Shown: positions 44,124 to 58,231, counted from the stretch's first letter. The stretch: 64,000 bases of DNA from Acheta domesticus (GCA_031308135.1 JAHLJT010000631.1:216812111-216876110), one strand, 5' to 3'. Notes: generated from the letters alone by a model not told the origin. A program made the numbers and translations.

Positions 44124-44625
44124 TTGATTGATTGATTGATGTTTCCGGGCGCGGCAACTAGTAAGGTTATTAGATCCCCAAATGTAGTGAATGTTTAATC
44201 GTAGGATGTGGCACTGATCTTCCCCACGCTGGATGGCAAGATCCGGGGCCGACCTACACGACAATCTTTTTCCCACCAAGGTATCTCCCACGAGCGAGGC
44301 TCCACCCCGTCGGAACAAATTCTGAGCTCCCGATTGGTCTCCCGACGTGTGTGAAACAGTAGCGTATGTAAATGTGCCTGAATAAGTAAGAGGTGAGGAA
44401 AAGGATTGAAATATCTTGCACAGTCCGTAGCCCGTTTGTTAGGGTATTGCTCCGGCATTCGCCTGGTGTTGATCAGAGAAACCACGGAAAACTACCGGTA
44501 ACCGGCAGCAACAATTCTCCTCCAGAGAGCAGCCGAACTAGACCTAGCTAAATTACTAGTGTCAAAAAGGACCAATCGGTCAGTGGAACTGCAGTGACAT
44601 TAGTTGATGAGCCAACTGTGCGCGA
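44124..44625 (-). mobile_element. Long tRNA-derived SINE, minus copy with 10-bp target duplication
   Basis: The tail complement TTGATTGATTGATTGATG is at the left; body blocks CAGTCCGTAGCCCGTTTG and TCTCCCGACGTGTGTG follow; the head complement (CTGCAGTGACATTAGTTGAT, near 44589) is at the right. TTGCGATTGG occurs at 44114-44123 and 44626-44635. Same family as 42186-42718. Confidence 0.85.
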
Positions 44626-44639
44626 TTGCGATTGGGTGA

Positions 44640-47600
44640 ACGCGGATTCATTCATCCCAAATATTTCACTTTTTTGGAGTTAAAATCCAAACTGTTTTAT
44701 TGTTTTCTGAATATTACTCTAGTTTCAGGGCATCTGATAAAATCATAAAAACGTCCCGTAATATTGAAATTTGAAAGAGTCTTCTGTAAATTTCTGCGCT
44801 GATTGTAAATTAATAATCGAGGTCTTTTTTTATCATTTTACGGAGATTTTAAATGACGTTTTTATGCAATTATTTTTGTGCAAATGCAAGTATTCATTTA
44901 TTGAAATATTTCTTTTTGCATTACAGGACTTGAAAATGATTGCATAAAAAATGTAGAATTTCATTATTTACAGTTAACTCCGAGCACAATTTTACGACAA
45001 TTTATATTTAGGGGTAGTGCGATACCAAAGCCCCCGCCTGACCACGTGTGTCAACTCGTATGGCATCTGTGTACTCGACTCTTCCAAAAGAGCCACTGCG
45101 TCCTTCTCTTTCAACTACAGCAGCCACTTCCCACGCAATTTGTACCAGATATTGAAGACCTGGGCTTCTGGAACGACGCCAAACTTTCAGAGCCATCTGT
45201 TCCTAATGTCGAATTTATAAACGACATGCGTAGGAATTGCTGCCTTTAAAAATACGTAGCGAAGAAAATATTGAGATCGCTTTTACAGATATAAAACAAT
45301 TATCTATAAAATATTATATTCCGTCTCTGTATTCGAAACGAATTAATTGCGTACAGGATGACTCGAGTTCGAATTTCATCTTGAACATACTACTGTAGTT
45401 CATTCGTTGTCTTCTGTTTGTGCTGTCGCGGAAAGCATCGCTTTGTGGTGGTCTCATAACAGGTGTGCCTGATGTAACTCGCAGGCCAGTTAATTTGAAG
45501 TGTTTGCCGTAAATATCACAACTTAGAGTGCACTTAAAGTGACCTGAGAACAGTGTTGGAAACGAAAAAGTAAATGTTTCTAGTGATCGTAGATTTGTAG
45601 ATTGAAATTGGAATACCTTAATTACGTGAGTCCAGGTACCTTGAAATATAAAATTTGGCTCATATAAAATATAATAAAATATATTTTACGAAGGTTCATA
45701 AATTGGTGACAAGTTATAGATTCTACGTCTACCAAAATAAGTAAATAACAGAATTTCAACATTAGATTTCTTGTCTCTTTTTCAGAGGAATACGAAGACT
45801 AAAAAGGAAATAGTACATGATGACGTCAAGGAACAAAAGTATTTTTGAGGTTCTTCCCTCGATCAGATGAAGTTGCTTTGTCATGAATTCTTTAAGAAGC
45901 TCACGTTCTTCTCTGGATCATTTCTTTGATCTTGTTTCAACGAAAAAAGGCGGTATCTCCAGTCACAGCAAAAACCAATACATTATAGATATTCGATACG
46001 AGTATTTTCCTTTTCCTATGAGAGAAAATGAACAAACTACACAAAGAAAGGGATACCTGCGCTATGACAAATATTCTCCTGAGACTCAGAAATAATGGAG
46101 ACAAATGGCAGGCACAACACAATGCTTCATTAGCTGAGGATTTTGAGGAACAATATTTCTACGGAAACTTCACATGCCAACTGGGTAGGCGCGAAGGCGG
46201 GAGCGTCGCAACTTTTGGCTCGATGGGTCCTGAGTTTGAATTCGTACTTGGCCATAAATGTTTATTGTGTTATGATGGAACTCCCAATCACCGTGTATCA
46301 ATATTTGACCCTCATCTTTTCATTTCCTTCGTATGTTCGTTAACAATACCATTATTTATCATCCGAATCATTGTCACACATTGCTTTCATTAAGATAAGA
46401 AAGAATTCTTGAGAACATTACAAGATAATATTGAAAAAAGTATTTAAAACATTTTTATGGTTCACTTCAAAATTATATGCATTTATCTTCAATCTTGTTG
46501 AATCAAATTTTAATGATTCAGATACGCCGGAAAGGCAGTATATTCATTCAAAATTTTACCATTCTGTGTGCCTTGAACCCAGCTCTAAAAAAGTTTCTTT
46601 TACGTCTTATTTCAGACTACTCTCAAGAGATTTGCCTAAAAATAGTGCCAACCGATTTATCTGGTTGAGAGAAGCCAAATAATCTACTAATCATCTCTGT
46701 GTCTTGAACTCCCCAACACACAGTTTGGAATGCTTTTCGAGAATTTGTTTTGAAATGTTCTGGAAGGATCCGAAAAAAATATCCTACACCAGATCAGTAG
46801 ACTCAGATGAATGACATCTCTCTTGCCCCAAATGGTGGTAAGGAAGAGGTCTACAGATTCACAAGCGGACATGTACTTAACAAACACACCCAGGTTACCC
46901 GACTACTGCATGTAGGATTAATTCATTGATGGGCGATAATAAGAGTTCAAGCCAAAAAAAACTTATTTTACAGTACACCGGAAAAAATGTTTCAGTTCGT
47001 ACTTTGAATATTAAAAATATTTGCAATGTGCAGGAAAATACAGTTTTAGATTAGGATTTGAGTTGTACACTTTTTACCAGACATAGATTTCGAGCTGATG
47101 TTGACAAAAATGAACATATCTAGTTTCTGCCAAAATGTGACTTATACTCTTATGAACCCCCATCAAAGAATTTTTGCAGGAAGTAATATTTAAGTTTCCA
47201 GATGTTTTAAAATTTGATTTATTTGGTAAAAAAACAAAAAAAGTGAAAACTGTATATGATATATGGGGGAGAAGATTATTTGCGCACGTTTTCTTACGTT
47301 TTGCAATCCCTTCCTAACATTTTAACTATAAATACGATAGTTGAAAGGTGAATGAAATGTAAAAGAAGATATAATAATATAATTTGAAAAAGCGCAAGAT
47401 TTTAAAAACTAGATAGTTATTTTCCGAGTTATAGAAAACATACTTGCAACGGTAACAAAATGCAGATGCGATTTTTCTGCATTGCTAACAAAATAGTAAG
47501 TTATCCTTAGCCCTACCACTAAAAGAAAAAGGAGTGCTCAACAAAACGTGCACATAGTGAAGCTATATTTAAGCGATTAAGATAAAGTGAATGGAAACTT

Positions 47601-47640
47601 GTACGCAAACATTCTTTAGATTCTGAGAGACACAGCGTCT
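44640..47640. other. No gene recognised
   Basis: AT-rich, with short frames. One at 45046-45249 (LPTQFVPDIEDLGFWNDAKL) has more protein-like composition but no supporting splice context or family match. Confidence 0.35.
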
Positions 47641-47880
47641 GGGAGAACACCCTGTTAGAGCCCCCTGGCACCGCCCCCTTCCAGCGGGCACCGCCCGCTT
47701 TGCGGTCGCCCCTCCTTCAACCCCCCTGAGTCGGCGCCGGAGCCGGTGCTCGTTAGTCGCAACCGCAGATAGGAATAGTTCGGAAGCGCAGCACATGTGG
47801 GCCGCGCGCTGCTTTGGGCGCGGACGCTGGGCCCGCTGGCGGGGGATTAAGGGATGGCGCGGGGGGGGGGGAGATGCAAA
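47640..47880. other. GC-rich island
   Basis: CGCGCGCTGCTTTGGGCGCG and a run of ten G's near 47861. No coding frame supported. Confidence 0.4.
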
Positions 47881-50800
47881 GGGGAGTTTGAGGATTCAGT
47901 ACGGAATGAGAGGAAATGTCCAGAAATACACGCGACTGCTAAATATATTTGGAGACTCCACGGGAGTGACTAGTAGATCCGTATGCACGCATTTCAAAGG
48001 ATGAAAGAAAACGCTGTCCGTTCAACGTTGAAGAGGAACTTTTGGATGTAGGGGAGTCCATGGTGTGGAAGCGAATGCGAAGCTTTCCACCAAATACCGG
48101 AGTTCACGTCTCAGATGGATATGTAAAATTTATGGGTGACTAAACTGACCTCAGGTTTTCTCAAGATTTTACTCTAGAAGTCATTATTCACGATATTTGC
48201 AGCGTGGCAACATTAAATATGACATACGTGTGATATGTGGCTAGTTTTGGTAATTGATATTTATTTTAATAAAATTAAACGGTTAATAAAAGTAGTATTG
48301 ATCATAAAAAATAATACAGAAGCATTTATATTTCAGATTGATTTGGGAATAGACCGTGTCAGAGATTTCATCGACACATTTGGTGAACTATGGAGGTTGT
48401 TTTTCTATTAAAAATAGGTATTAAGCCTAATACAAATGTAATATTCAATATACTGGGCAAATTAGTGACTCTTATTTGAATAAGAAGAAAATATGAATAT
48501 TTATGAATATTCTTTAATAGAAAATTGTTTTCACATTTCAATATATAAGAAACGAATAAATTAGAAATGCAGAGCCGTTAATCAAAAGATTTACCTCGAA
48601 GCAACCAAATGTTCTTCATTATTACAGCAGAATTTCCAGAAATTTGTTGAAGATATTTCTGATCATTTTTACAAACTAGGATGTTGTTTCAAAATAAGTT
48701 TTGAATTTTAAGTGCTGTAATAAAAAGCAATCATTTTAAATGATATATGTTGTAAAAACATAGCTACCTATATTCTGAAAGAATATCATGGTTATTCAAA
48801 TAGTTCAAAAGAAATGATATCAGGGTCTCTCGGTCAACTTCAGTTGTATCCCGAAAAGTGGTATGGTTGTAACAGTTGAATATTCCGCTACGTTTGTAAA
48901 CATATTTTCTCGAAATGTGAATTAAAAGCAAGTTGGAAAAAGTATAAAGATTACATTTCTGTTGTGTTCTGAAGTGTTGAGTCACTGGAACTGTAAAAAT
49001 AGTATTTAACGATTTCATGTTTTTATTTCGAGTGGTGTAGCCTGAACAATGCAGTAAAAAAGAACGCAAACGACGAAGGAAAAGGCGGGTGTGAGGTGCT
49101 GTGGAAGGGCAGACAACAGGAATCACAAACGGAAGAAGGGTGGAGGTGGACAGAATTCCGATATTGCCGACCTGCATGACGGGCACTGGAGGTACACAAA
49201 CTATTTTAAACTTAGCCTCACAGAAGGAGTTGTACAAATGAAATGCTTTGTCAAGTTGCATTATAAAATAGTCTTAGAGTTTTAGTATAAAACTGAATAA
49301 GTTATTTTGAAGAATAGTAATATATTACATGTTCTTTCAATTTATGTTCTTGTTTTAATAGCATGTTAGTTTTTCGCTGTGATATACTGAATCAACGAAG
49401 TGATATTTACATAAAGATTTCGGAGATTCTTATGGGATATAAAGTAACTCGTCCAATTACTTTTCTTATATTCTAATTGCAATTACCATTTAAATGACAC
49501 TGAAGACAAACAAGTAACACAATTCTACAAACCACAACAAAAGCAATCTAATCCCATCTCATACTTTGATTTTTGTTAAATATTTATTTCTGGCTGCAAA
49601 CAAATAACGCCAAGTAGATATTTTATAGAACCATTTTTATTATTAATAGATTGTTGGAGTATTTATTTTTACCTAAATAACTTTTGAAAATATTTTAGGA
49701 TACCCAGTAGAAATGTATCTTCCCCATGTTAAATTGTGGTTTCGTTAAGTAACATTTTCTCAGAAAACTATTAATGCTATCTTCTTCCATTTTTTTTACC
49801 AAATTATGTAATCTTTCTCACAAATTTTAACGAGACCTTTTGTGAAATCTGTGTTATTTTTGAAAATGTGGAGTTTTGAACACATGTGAAAAATTGAAAA
49901 ATTTCAAGTTATTTCAATGAAAAACACATTTTTGAAAAATATTCCGTTGAAGTATGTATTTACACGGGCTACATTAGATGTGAAAATTTGGAGGGAATAG
50001 GATTAATAGAAACTCAGAAAACGTTTCTTATATACGTTTTTCAATTTACTTTATTTCATTTTACGGGAAATGAAGATCAGAGATTTTCAAAGCATTCCTA
50101 CACCAAACATCGAATTGCCATTTATAATGGCACAAAGGCCATACACTAATCTAACGTAAATTTCGAACACTTTAGCTTTCCCATTGTTACCTTAGACCAG
50201 ACCTGCACAACGCCTGCTCCCGCGGGCATTCTGCACTTGAGAGCCGATCGTCTGCCCGTGGCAGCGCCGAAAGTGCAAGTAGTGGGGAGTAGGAAGCTTT
50301 GCAGGGAGGGGAGAAGTCTGACGTAGCACGACGCGGCGCGTAGATTGAATGCCTGGACGTCTAATACTATGATCCATGCTTCAAAATTAAATGCCCATTT
50401 GTTTAAATGGATTATGTCTAGTATTTCAAGTTACCAGGGTCATAATTCACTGTTTACGTTCTGTGCACTACTGTATATCCACCTTTGTATCCACCACTGT
50501 ATTATTTTCATTTTCTATTTTTTTGAAAGAAAATAACATGCTCATTGTGACTCTTAAGCATTATTTTAAAGCAATAGGTTTAAAATATATGATTTAAAAT
50601 ATTTAATTCTAACACAAAATTGCAATTTAATAATTGATTGTTCACCAGGTATGTTATAATCTCCAAATCATAGAAAAATAAACAAAATCATGAGAGCATC
50701 TCTCACATCAAGATTGACATAAAAATAGAATATGTGGCAATTCCAAGAAGGGTAATGTTTAATAGCACATTTGTGACCATTTTTCCCCCAGTATGAAACT

Positions 50801-52330
50801 GAATAAAAGAGATAAAGAAGCAAATATCTGTGACGATATGTTACGGACAATCATAAGATAATCATGGGTATTGGTTAAATAGAATGCAAAGGGCTTTATA
50901 TTTTTATACTATCTCGTAAACGACTCTACACTCTTGTCAGAAATTAGCACAGAAAATAATCATGATTATTTTAAGAAAAATATGTTTTTGCTTTGAGAGA
51001 ATCGTCTTATTCAATTAAACATAATTAATAAAAAATAGTTTATTGCTGTCATCATCAAACAAAAACAATTCAGTATCAAAATTTTGTGTTTAGCACAACA
51101 CTAAATTGTGATTACATCGTAGCAAAGCGAATTACATTAGAAGCCCTACAAGCAATTATAATACTTGGTGTCGAAATCTAATATGTATAATTCGTTGTAG
51201 TTTCATATTTCGCCCTGTCATATACCGACAACAAACATTTGCAATATAATTTAAAAGACAACATTACTTGAAATGTATATGATCGTCATGTTCTAGCCGA
51301 TTGCTCTTTAAAATTTTCGCGCTATCTTTCAAATTGTGCATTCTGATTGGTGGTCCCCACTCCTAGATTGGTCTCATCCCCACCCTTCATCGATTTTCTC
51401 AGTTGCACTCGAGTTGCCCGCACGCAGCTCCTGAGGTCAGTGAAAGTGCAAAATGCTGTGCAGAGTCTGCCTAGACATTTGATGATGGATTGTAAACATT
51501 TTACACTGTTGTTACAGTTTATAAAAAATAGTTTCATTTCACGTGCTCAACCACCATGTTTATTCACAGAAAATGATAATGTAGTTTCTCCACATTTGAT
51601 GCACGAAACTTTTTTATAACACACCTGACAAAATTTTAATGCTTATTATTTAATTAATATTAGTGTCAGAAAAGTTAAATTTATCCTTGCTGCCCTCTTG
51701 CACTACGCTTGCAACAGGTGAACAAGACATTACTGAATTCACTACAGACAAACAAATATAGAGAAAATAAAAAGGAAAATGTCAGAAATGATACCACAAA
51801 GGCCACATCCCCTCTAAGCACCATTCTACTTCATGAGTCTTGAAGTAGTTACAATTGTAGGATTAAGACGAAAGAAGCATCATTTCAAAGAGGAATCTAT
51901 GCAGAAATATATTCTGCAATATTGACATTTTCGATCAAACACTCCTAGCGAGTTCCCCTTAATGATCTCTTAATTAACGTTTCTTTAAAATAATGAAGAT
52001 AAGTTAACGTATCAGATTCGAAAACGTTTTAAGATTAATTGTAAATCTTTAGAAAGCAGTACACGATTTGGTGTTCAGTAATATAGAGCACACTGTTATA
52101 TTCGCAGTATTCAGATATATAAAGAACTTCAAATACGTACAGTGGCAATTCATTCATCACGCTTTCTCAAAAACAGCAGACTGTCTTAAAATATAAATTT
52201 AAAAAAGTAATGTAATAATATTTTATTTATTACATCATAATAATTATATAATGTTATATATAAGAATATTTATTATTATATAAGAATATCCCACAGATGG
52301 CATAGTGCATTTTTAAATTTCATTTCAAAA
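47880..52330. other. No gene recognised
   Basis: AT-rich sequence with two small GC-richer patches (about 50195-50345 and 51345-51480). Neither matches a family I know. Confidence 0.35.
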
Positions 52331-52339
52331 ATAGGTTTT

Positions 52340-53160
52340 CATGGCGTGTCTAAAAGACACCTTTCGGCTCTCGAGCCAACGGAATAAAAGAGCCGCAGTA
52401 AAGGACGGCGAATGTGCGACCTGCCAGGCCGAAACTTGTCAATTCCCCTTCGCCGCCTCCAACGCACGGAGCCCGCTCGCTTCTCGCGGGCGGCGGATCG
52501 CTCTTCCCGAATGTCACACGTCGCGCAGGCGCCTGTCACAGATATTCATTCCGCCGGTGCGGCCCGGCGACCGGACGTCCGGGCGATGGATCGGCCTATG
52601 ACGGCCCCGGATCCACTTTCGCTCTTCATCCCTCGCCAGACAGATCGCCCCGCCAAGCCCTTCTGGGCCGCAATTATCCTGCAGCGCCGCCCGGCGTGAC
52701 GTGAATGAATTACCTGTCGAGGCGAGCAGCTCGCCTTCTCGCAACGCCACTCGTACAGATTGCAAATTACGACGACGACGTGGCACTTTAGAAGGCAATG
52801 CAAGTTACGTAGGAGCTTCGAGACTCGAGAATACATTTTGTACCCAAAGAAATTGAATTAGGTTTCTCCTTCGGATGCTGTGTTAGTTAACCTTTCCACA
52901 TGCCGCTCTCAATTTCACTCGAAAGTAAATGGTAATTGGCCGGTCGAAAATTTCATTATTCATGGGTGGAAAGCCCGGCCTGCGTAATGACGTAGTAGAA
53001 ACTCGTGTATGAATTTGGAGCGACCGAGCTGGCGAGCACGTAGCGGCGATTTGGTTAGCGCATTCGCACTATCCGACGCGACTTGGTTTGTTTGTGCACA
53101 AGGAGCACTGTAATGGAGCTCGTGTTTAGCGACGGCCGGGCGTGAGCAAGTTGGTGGTTG
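52340..53160. promoter_or_regulatory. CpG island / possible regulatory region
   Basis: CpG-rich from about 52350 to 52790, followed by moderate GC with TGCGTAATGACGTAG near 52980 and a T-rich GATTTGGTTAGCGC block. Overlapping frames on both strands indicate composition, not coding. It could be a promoter or enhancer. Confidence 0.3.
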
Positions 53161-53324
53161 TTTGCTCGGGGGCTTTGGAGGGGTGGGGTGAGTCGGGAGC
53201 GAGTGGTGATGGGGAGTGTGGGCGGGCGGGGTGGAGGAGGAACGCTCGGTAGTGGGTTGGCGGGGGAGGCGGGGAAGGGCGGAGGTGGAGACGGAGACTG
53301 GGACGGGAACGGGGGCCAGGAGCG

Positions 53325-53465
53325 TGGGTGGGTCGTGGGCGGGTCGTGGGCGGGGTCGTGGGCGGGGTCGTGGGCGGGGTCGTGGGCGGGGTCGTGGGCG
53401 GGGTCGTGGGCGGGGTCGTGGGCGGGGTCGTGGGCGGGGTCGTGGGCGGGTCGTGGCGGGGCGTG
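53325..53465. repeat. Minisatellite, 13-bp GC-rich unit
   Basis: About ten copies of GTCGTGGGCGGGG. It produces the Gly/Val/Trp/Arg frames seen across this block, which are not genes. Confidence 0.95.
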
Positions 53466-53697
53466 GACGGGGACGGGTTGAGGTGGGGAGGGGTTGGCGG
53501 GGCGTGGACGAAACGAGGCGTGGGCGAGGTGGTGGCTAACGAAGCGGGGAGCTGCCTGTTCACTCTCCGCCGTAGCAAACTGGCACTCGGGGGATCGCTT
53601 TCAACGCCACCAGCGCCGGAAGGAGTAACTGCTTTTAGAATTCATTAAGTCTGCGCGAAAAATGATTGAGCGAAGCACACGCGACTTTTATATATTT

Positions 53698-53748
53698 CAT
53701 TTGTAGAAAAGTGGATTTTTCTGAAATGTACTTTCTTTTCTACAAATG
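53698..53748. repeat. 14-bp perfect inverted repeat
   Basis: CATTTGTAGAAAAG (53698-53711) and CTTTTCTACAAATG (53735-53748). Small hairpin with a 23-nt loop, just left of a larger inverted-repeat element. Confidence 0.8.
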
Positions 53749-53875
53749 CAACTAAAATGTTCTTTCTTGCAGCTAAAATAGGACTATTGATTTTATGTTA
53801 AAGAAGTAGAGTTATTCACCGCTTCTTGATTATTTGTTCTGTAAAATAATCATCGAACACATATTAACAAAATAT

Positions 53876-54402
53876 AGGTGTCCGCGGAGAAAACGTCCAA
53901 ACTTCAAAAATTAATTTTTACGACAATTCTAAGTTTATTTTGTCTAATCCATTGGATGTCCCATTGGATATTCTGAAAGTAGGTTTGAAAAAATATTTGT
54001 ATGCAGAAATTTGCATTGCAGAAACGTGTGCACTACTTCAGAAATACGTAAATTATTTATTATTTACAATATCAATTAATATATTAGTTTACAAAAAATG
54101 AACACAAAAAAGCAGTTGAATTGTGTGAATTCCGTGCTATTTTATTTCTGTGTTAATTTTTCTTTCTGAACAAGTATATTCATTTCTTTGATAAATAATA
54201 AACAGTTTACAAATTACAAACAATTTACACGTTTCTGCAATGCAAATTTTGCGTAGAAAGTATCTTTCCAAACCATCTTTTGAGTGTTTATTATGGCTCA
54301 GCCATTCGAAATATCCAAAGAGTTTATTAAAGGAAATGTGCTTAAAATTGTCTTAAGACCTTATTTTCGAAGTTTTGACGTTTCCTCCCCGGACAACCTG
54401 TA
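53876..54402. mobile_element. MITE-like element with about 210-bp inverted arms
   Basis: The left arm starts AGGTGTCCGCGGAGAAAACG and reads ACTTCAAAAATTAATT; the right arm ends CGTTTCCTCCCCGGACAACC, its complement. Inner blocks TTTGCATTGCAGAAACGTGT (about 54011) and CACGTTTCTGCAATGCAAAT (about 54227) also match. Non-coding. Exact ends and target duplication were not fixed. Confidence 0.8.
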
Positions 54403-56390
54403 TTTATTGCTAGAAAGTTCCTAACTGTTAGGAAGTTGTAAACGAAACCACACAATATGCTGACGTCGTGTTTTCGTTCTGTTTCTACAAATTTGTTGAG
54501 ATTAATAACCCAGGACAACAACGATTAATAGATATAACAATCAAACCATAAATTATAAATTTATCTTACAAAGAAGAGGAAATTGTGCACTTTGATTTAA
54601 AATAAGGAATCTGTCCATTCAAGCCAATCCTTGTATGGATGTCCCGTAAGTAAATGTGAGGTAACGGATCAAATTTTCTTTCAGGACGGTATGAATATCT
54701 TCAACGCCATACCTCATTATCAATATAAAGTTTTCTACATCTCACTAACAATAGATGAAAGCTTGTAGTCTGCAATATTAAACATATATTATTGAAATGG
54801 GAAAGTCTTTGGGAAAATTCATTTTTTCATCTAATAATAGGTCCCTATTATTTCAAAAAGGAAAGAATTTTCTTTCTAAGAATAAAGACGTGCGTGAACG
54901 TATGTACAGTGAGAGTGCGTGAACATAAGATGTGTGTAATTCTATTGTGTTTCTCGTTAATGTTTTCTATTTTATTTCCATTATTGCCCGAATTAACTTC
55001 CTCGCACGTACATCCATCATTGCATGCTTGTGCGAGCAGAGTAATTTTTGGAGCTGTATGACAATACGTTTGCAATTTTTCTCTCCGAATTAGTGTTATT
55101 TTACTTCAATACGCCACTGGAGTGTCTATATGGTTGGTTATATGAGCTTTTTATAGATATTAATAAAACCATACTACTATGTATCTTAGTGTGCTCTACT
55201 AAATTTTGGGCAAACCAACCAAGTTTTCCTTTACACCGACGTCTCGCTCGGAGTTGACCACAGGTTTTTGGCAGGTAAGCACGGTCTTAGAAGAAGTTTA
55301 GAAACATCGCAAGTCGGGCGAGTAGGAGCTGGCCAGGAGCTTATTTCTATGAAAACTTTGGTGAAAACTCCCGCAAGATATCGCCTAGAAAATCTGTCTT
55401 TCATTTCGTGAGGTTTGGCGCAATCTCCCTTGCGCTGCCCCTGAGCCTTGCTCGCGCAGCCCTGGCGCATCTCCAGTGCAGCGGGATCTATCCCGCAGGG
55501 CCACGAGCAGCTGATGTTTAATTTAAGCGGCGAACTTGACGAGTTTCTTAACAGGCCACGTTCTAACTACAGCGGAACAAAAAAGTTTGACGCTTCTCAT
55601 TTTTTAAGAAAACCTTCTCTCTAGGTTCCGGAGCATTTTGTTCAACCGGTTTATTTACAAGTGATTAAACTTTGCTTTGCAAAGTTCTGTAAGAAAATTA
55701 CGCTATGACTACCTGAAAGTAAATGGAAAATAGAAGAATGATTGTCAGAAATTGTAAATACTCTATTTTAAATTTCAGATTAAACAGTTTTGCAAAATTG
55801 TGATTGTTAATTTCAAAACACGATTGTGAAGTCTGTAAGATAATTCTACATTTCAAATAATTTGTTGGCATTTTTTAAAACTTTTGTTTTAACATGTTGA
55901 AAGAGAAGAAGGAAACAATAATCTTGCGGAAACAGTCCGTGAGGGTTTTTTTCTGTGAATGTCACATGCACGGAAACAAAGTTTAGAAGGATCCGGAATT
56001 CATACAGAAAATACGAGAAGAAAAATATTAGAACGCTTTCCCTCTAGAGGTTCTTTCTTCGAAGAACTTTGTTCGCTAAGGTTTGTTTTGCGGCCGGATC
56101 TCTCCTTCCGCGAAAGGTCTGAGCTGTAACATTCTCCAGCCTCATTGCTGAAGAAACTTCGAGACGCTTTCGCGGAACCCGAACGCATTTTGTGTGATTA
56201 AGTATTGACAGAAAATAAAATTTACGTGACCTTAATCAAAGAACTTCTATTAGAGGCCGCGATATTTCCTGCGTGGGAGACAGGCGGGTCCCGAGACGGC
56301 TGCGAAAGACGCAGATCTAAATCAAGTGAAAAACAAGCTTTAAAGGTCTGGGAGAGAGGGGGCGCGGAAACCAATTATTCAGTGAAGCTA
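54403..56390. other. No gene recognised
   Basis: Mixed sequence. At 55240-55280 TTTTTGGCAG|GTAAGCACG looks like a splice donor, but no convincing exon could be built around it. Confidence 0.3.
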
Positions 56391-56399
56391 AGAAGTAAT

Positions 56400-56700
56400 A
56401 TCCCAAGTTGAGGGGGTGGGGGAGGGAGTCCGGGGAGGGGGAGCGAGCCGGCCTGCCGGGCTCGAGCCCTGAGCCCCGCTTGGCGCTGTGCTGCGCTGCA
56501 CCCGGGGATCGCAGAGTATCGGGAACCGATAGCCAGCGATCCGCCTGTTCTGCCCCGACCTCCCCGCCTCGTCCCACCCCCTCCAACCCCGCCCCCACCC
56601 CGCCCTGCCCTGCCCGCTCGCGACCGTTGCGATGTTTCCACGTCGGATTGCACTGGCGCAACGCGCGGCACAACAGCTATCTCTGTACTACACCTAGGGC
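56400..56700. other. GC-rich island
   Basis: Mixed purine-rich then pyrimidine-rich CpG block (GGGGGTGGGGGAGGGAGTCC to CCCGCCCCCACCCCGCCC). Both-strand frames are compositional. Confidence 0.4.
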
Positions 56701-57858
56701 TCTATATGAAACTACCTTTGGCATTGACAGGCCATTGTATCTCTCTGCTGAAAATTTGCTAAGGGAATATTAGTTTGAAATGGACCCCACACAAACAAAT
56801 TTGTTTAGTGGAGTGCTTCTATCTCTGCAGAGCACGGTATGTAGCTTTCTGTATAAAGGAACTTTTGACGTTGACTGACATTGAACAAACTCTATTGAAT
56901 TTTTGCTTAGAACATATCGCTTTCAAAGGCAACATATTGCTTTCAGATTGATGTCTTTCGAATAAAGTAACGGAGAGCACTTTATAAAACTAGTTTTAAC
57001 AATGGCAGTTTTAACACTGGCATTGAATAGATACATCTCTCCGTAGAAAAATAAGGAAATATTGATTTAGAATGGATCCATAAATAATTTTTCAGGAAGA
57101 CTATTGTGCAGGTGGTGTAGATTAATGTGAATATTCAACAATAGATTAAAAGAAATTATAAAAGATTTAATTACAAAAACTAAAGCAAAAACCAAATTAT
57201 AGTGTTAACTACTTTGTTAGCACTTTGAAAAATTGTTAAATAATAACATCCAGTAGCATTAATTAACATAACATTAATTTTAATTCAATTACTCAATCAT
57301 TAAGAGAGAAAACTAAAAGCGATCGAGTTTTAATGCAAACATCAGCTCAAAATCTGAGCGACTAACGGTTTCGACGATCTGTCTCTCGGAAGCGGATGGA
57401 AAGGTGGAATCATTCCGGAGCACAGCTGGGCGACAAAAGCTAAGACACTTGTGCTGGAGCGAAGTGGGGAACAGAGTTGTGAGGCGTGGGATGGAACAGT
57501 AAGGGCGTGGAATCACTTTACGGAGAAGCTTCTGGCGGTGGAGAAGTTTTCTCAGAATTTCTCGCTGGGAGCAGGTAGTATAAGAAAGGCTCTAACATCT
57601 TGTAAGTGTAGGTGTAATAACTTTCCTCTACATCTAGAGCAAGAAGATTTAAAAGCACTTATTTAAATGGGTATTGAATATTAAAATATGAATGGAATAT
57701 TGCTTTAAAATTGTTGAACCTTTTTGTGATGAAGAAAAAACTAACTCAGGTAAGTGTTACCTTATTAGAGGGTTTGAAGAGGTTAAGCAACACAAATATG
57801 GGCTGTATTCTGCGTGTGCTGATGTGTGTGGTTGAATGTGTGTTGGTGAGCGTGGTGG

Positions 57859-57930
57859 CGTGTGTGTGTGTGTGTGTATGTGTGTATGTATGTGTGTGTG
57901 TGTGTGTGAGTGTATGTGTGAGTGTGTTTA
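57859..57930. repeat. (GT)n microsatellite
   Basis: Interrupted GT/TGTA run. Confidence 0.92.
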
Positions 57931-58231
57931 TAGTGGTGTGTTTGGTGTATCTGTGATTCTCCCTCGATTTGGTCATCTCCGTTTTCTTACTACGTGGTCA
58001 CTAATTTCTCTATTGGCTTGTTGTTTACGAATAACTGTGTTCATAAATACTTTTTTCTTTCCATTCATTACAATTTATTCATTCATATTTTCCCATTGCA
58101 AATTAATCAATAGTAAGTGGTTAAATTTATCCACTCTCTCTAAGCTATTCTTGTAACAAAGTCTGCATCAAGACATATTATTCATTGTTAACCACAGAAT
58201 CTAGTAAATATCTTAGTTTATTCATTAAAGG

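Noticed and set aside
46143..46343. Short frames in 45.0-46.4 kb as exons
   Set aside because: No acceptor/donor pairs with matching phase and no motif recognised.
49020..49200. Basic stretch KKERKRRRKRR on the plus strand as a nuclear-localisation-type exon
   Set aside because: The frame closes immediately after and no splice sites bracket it.
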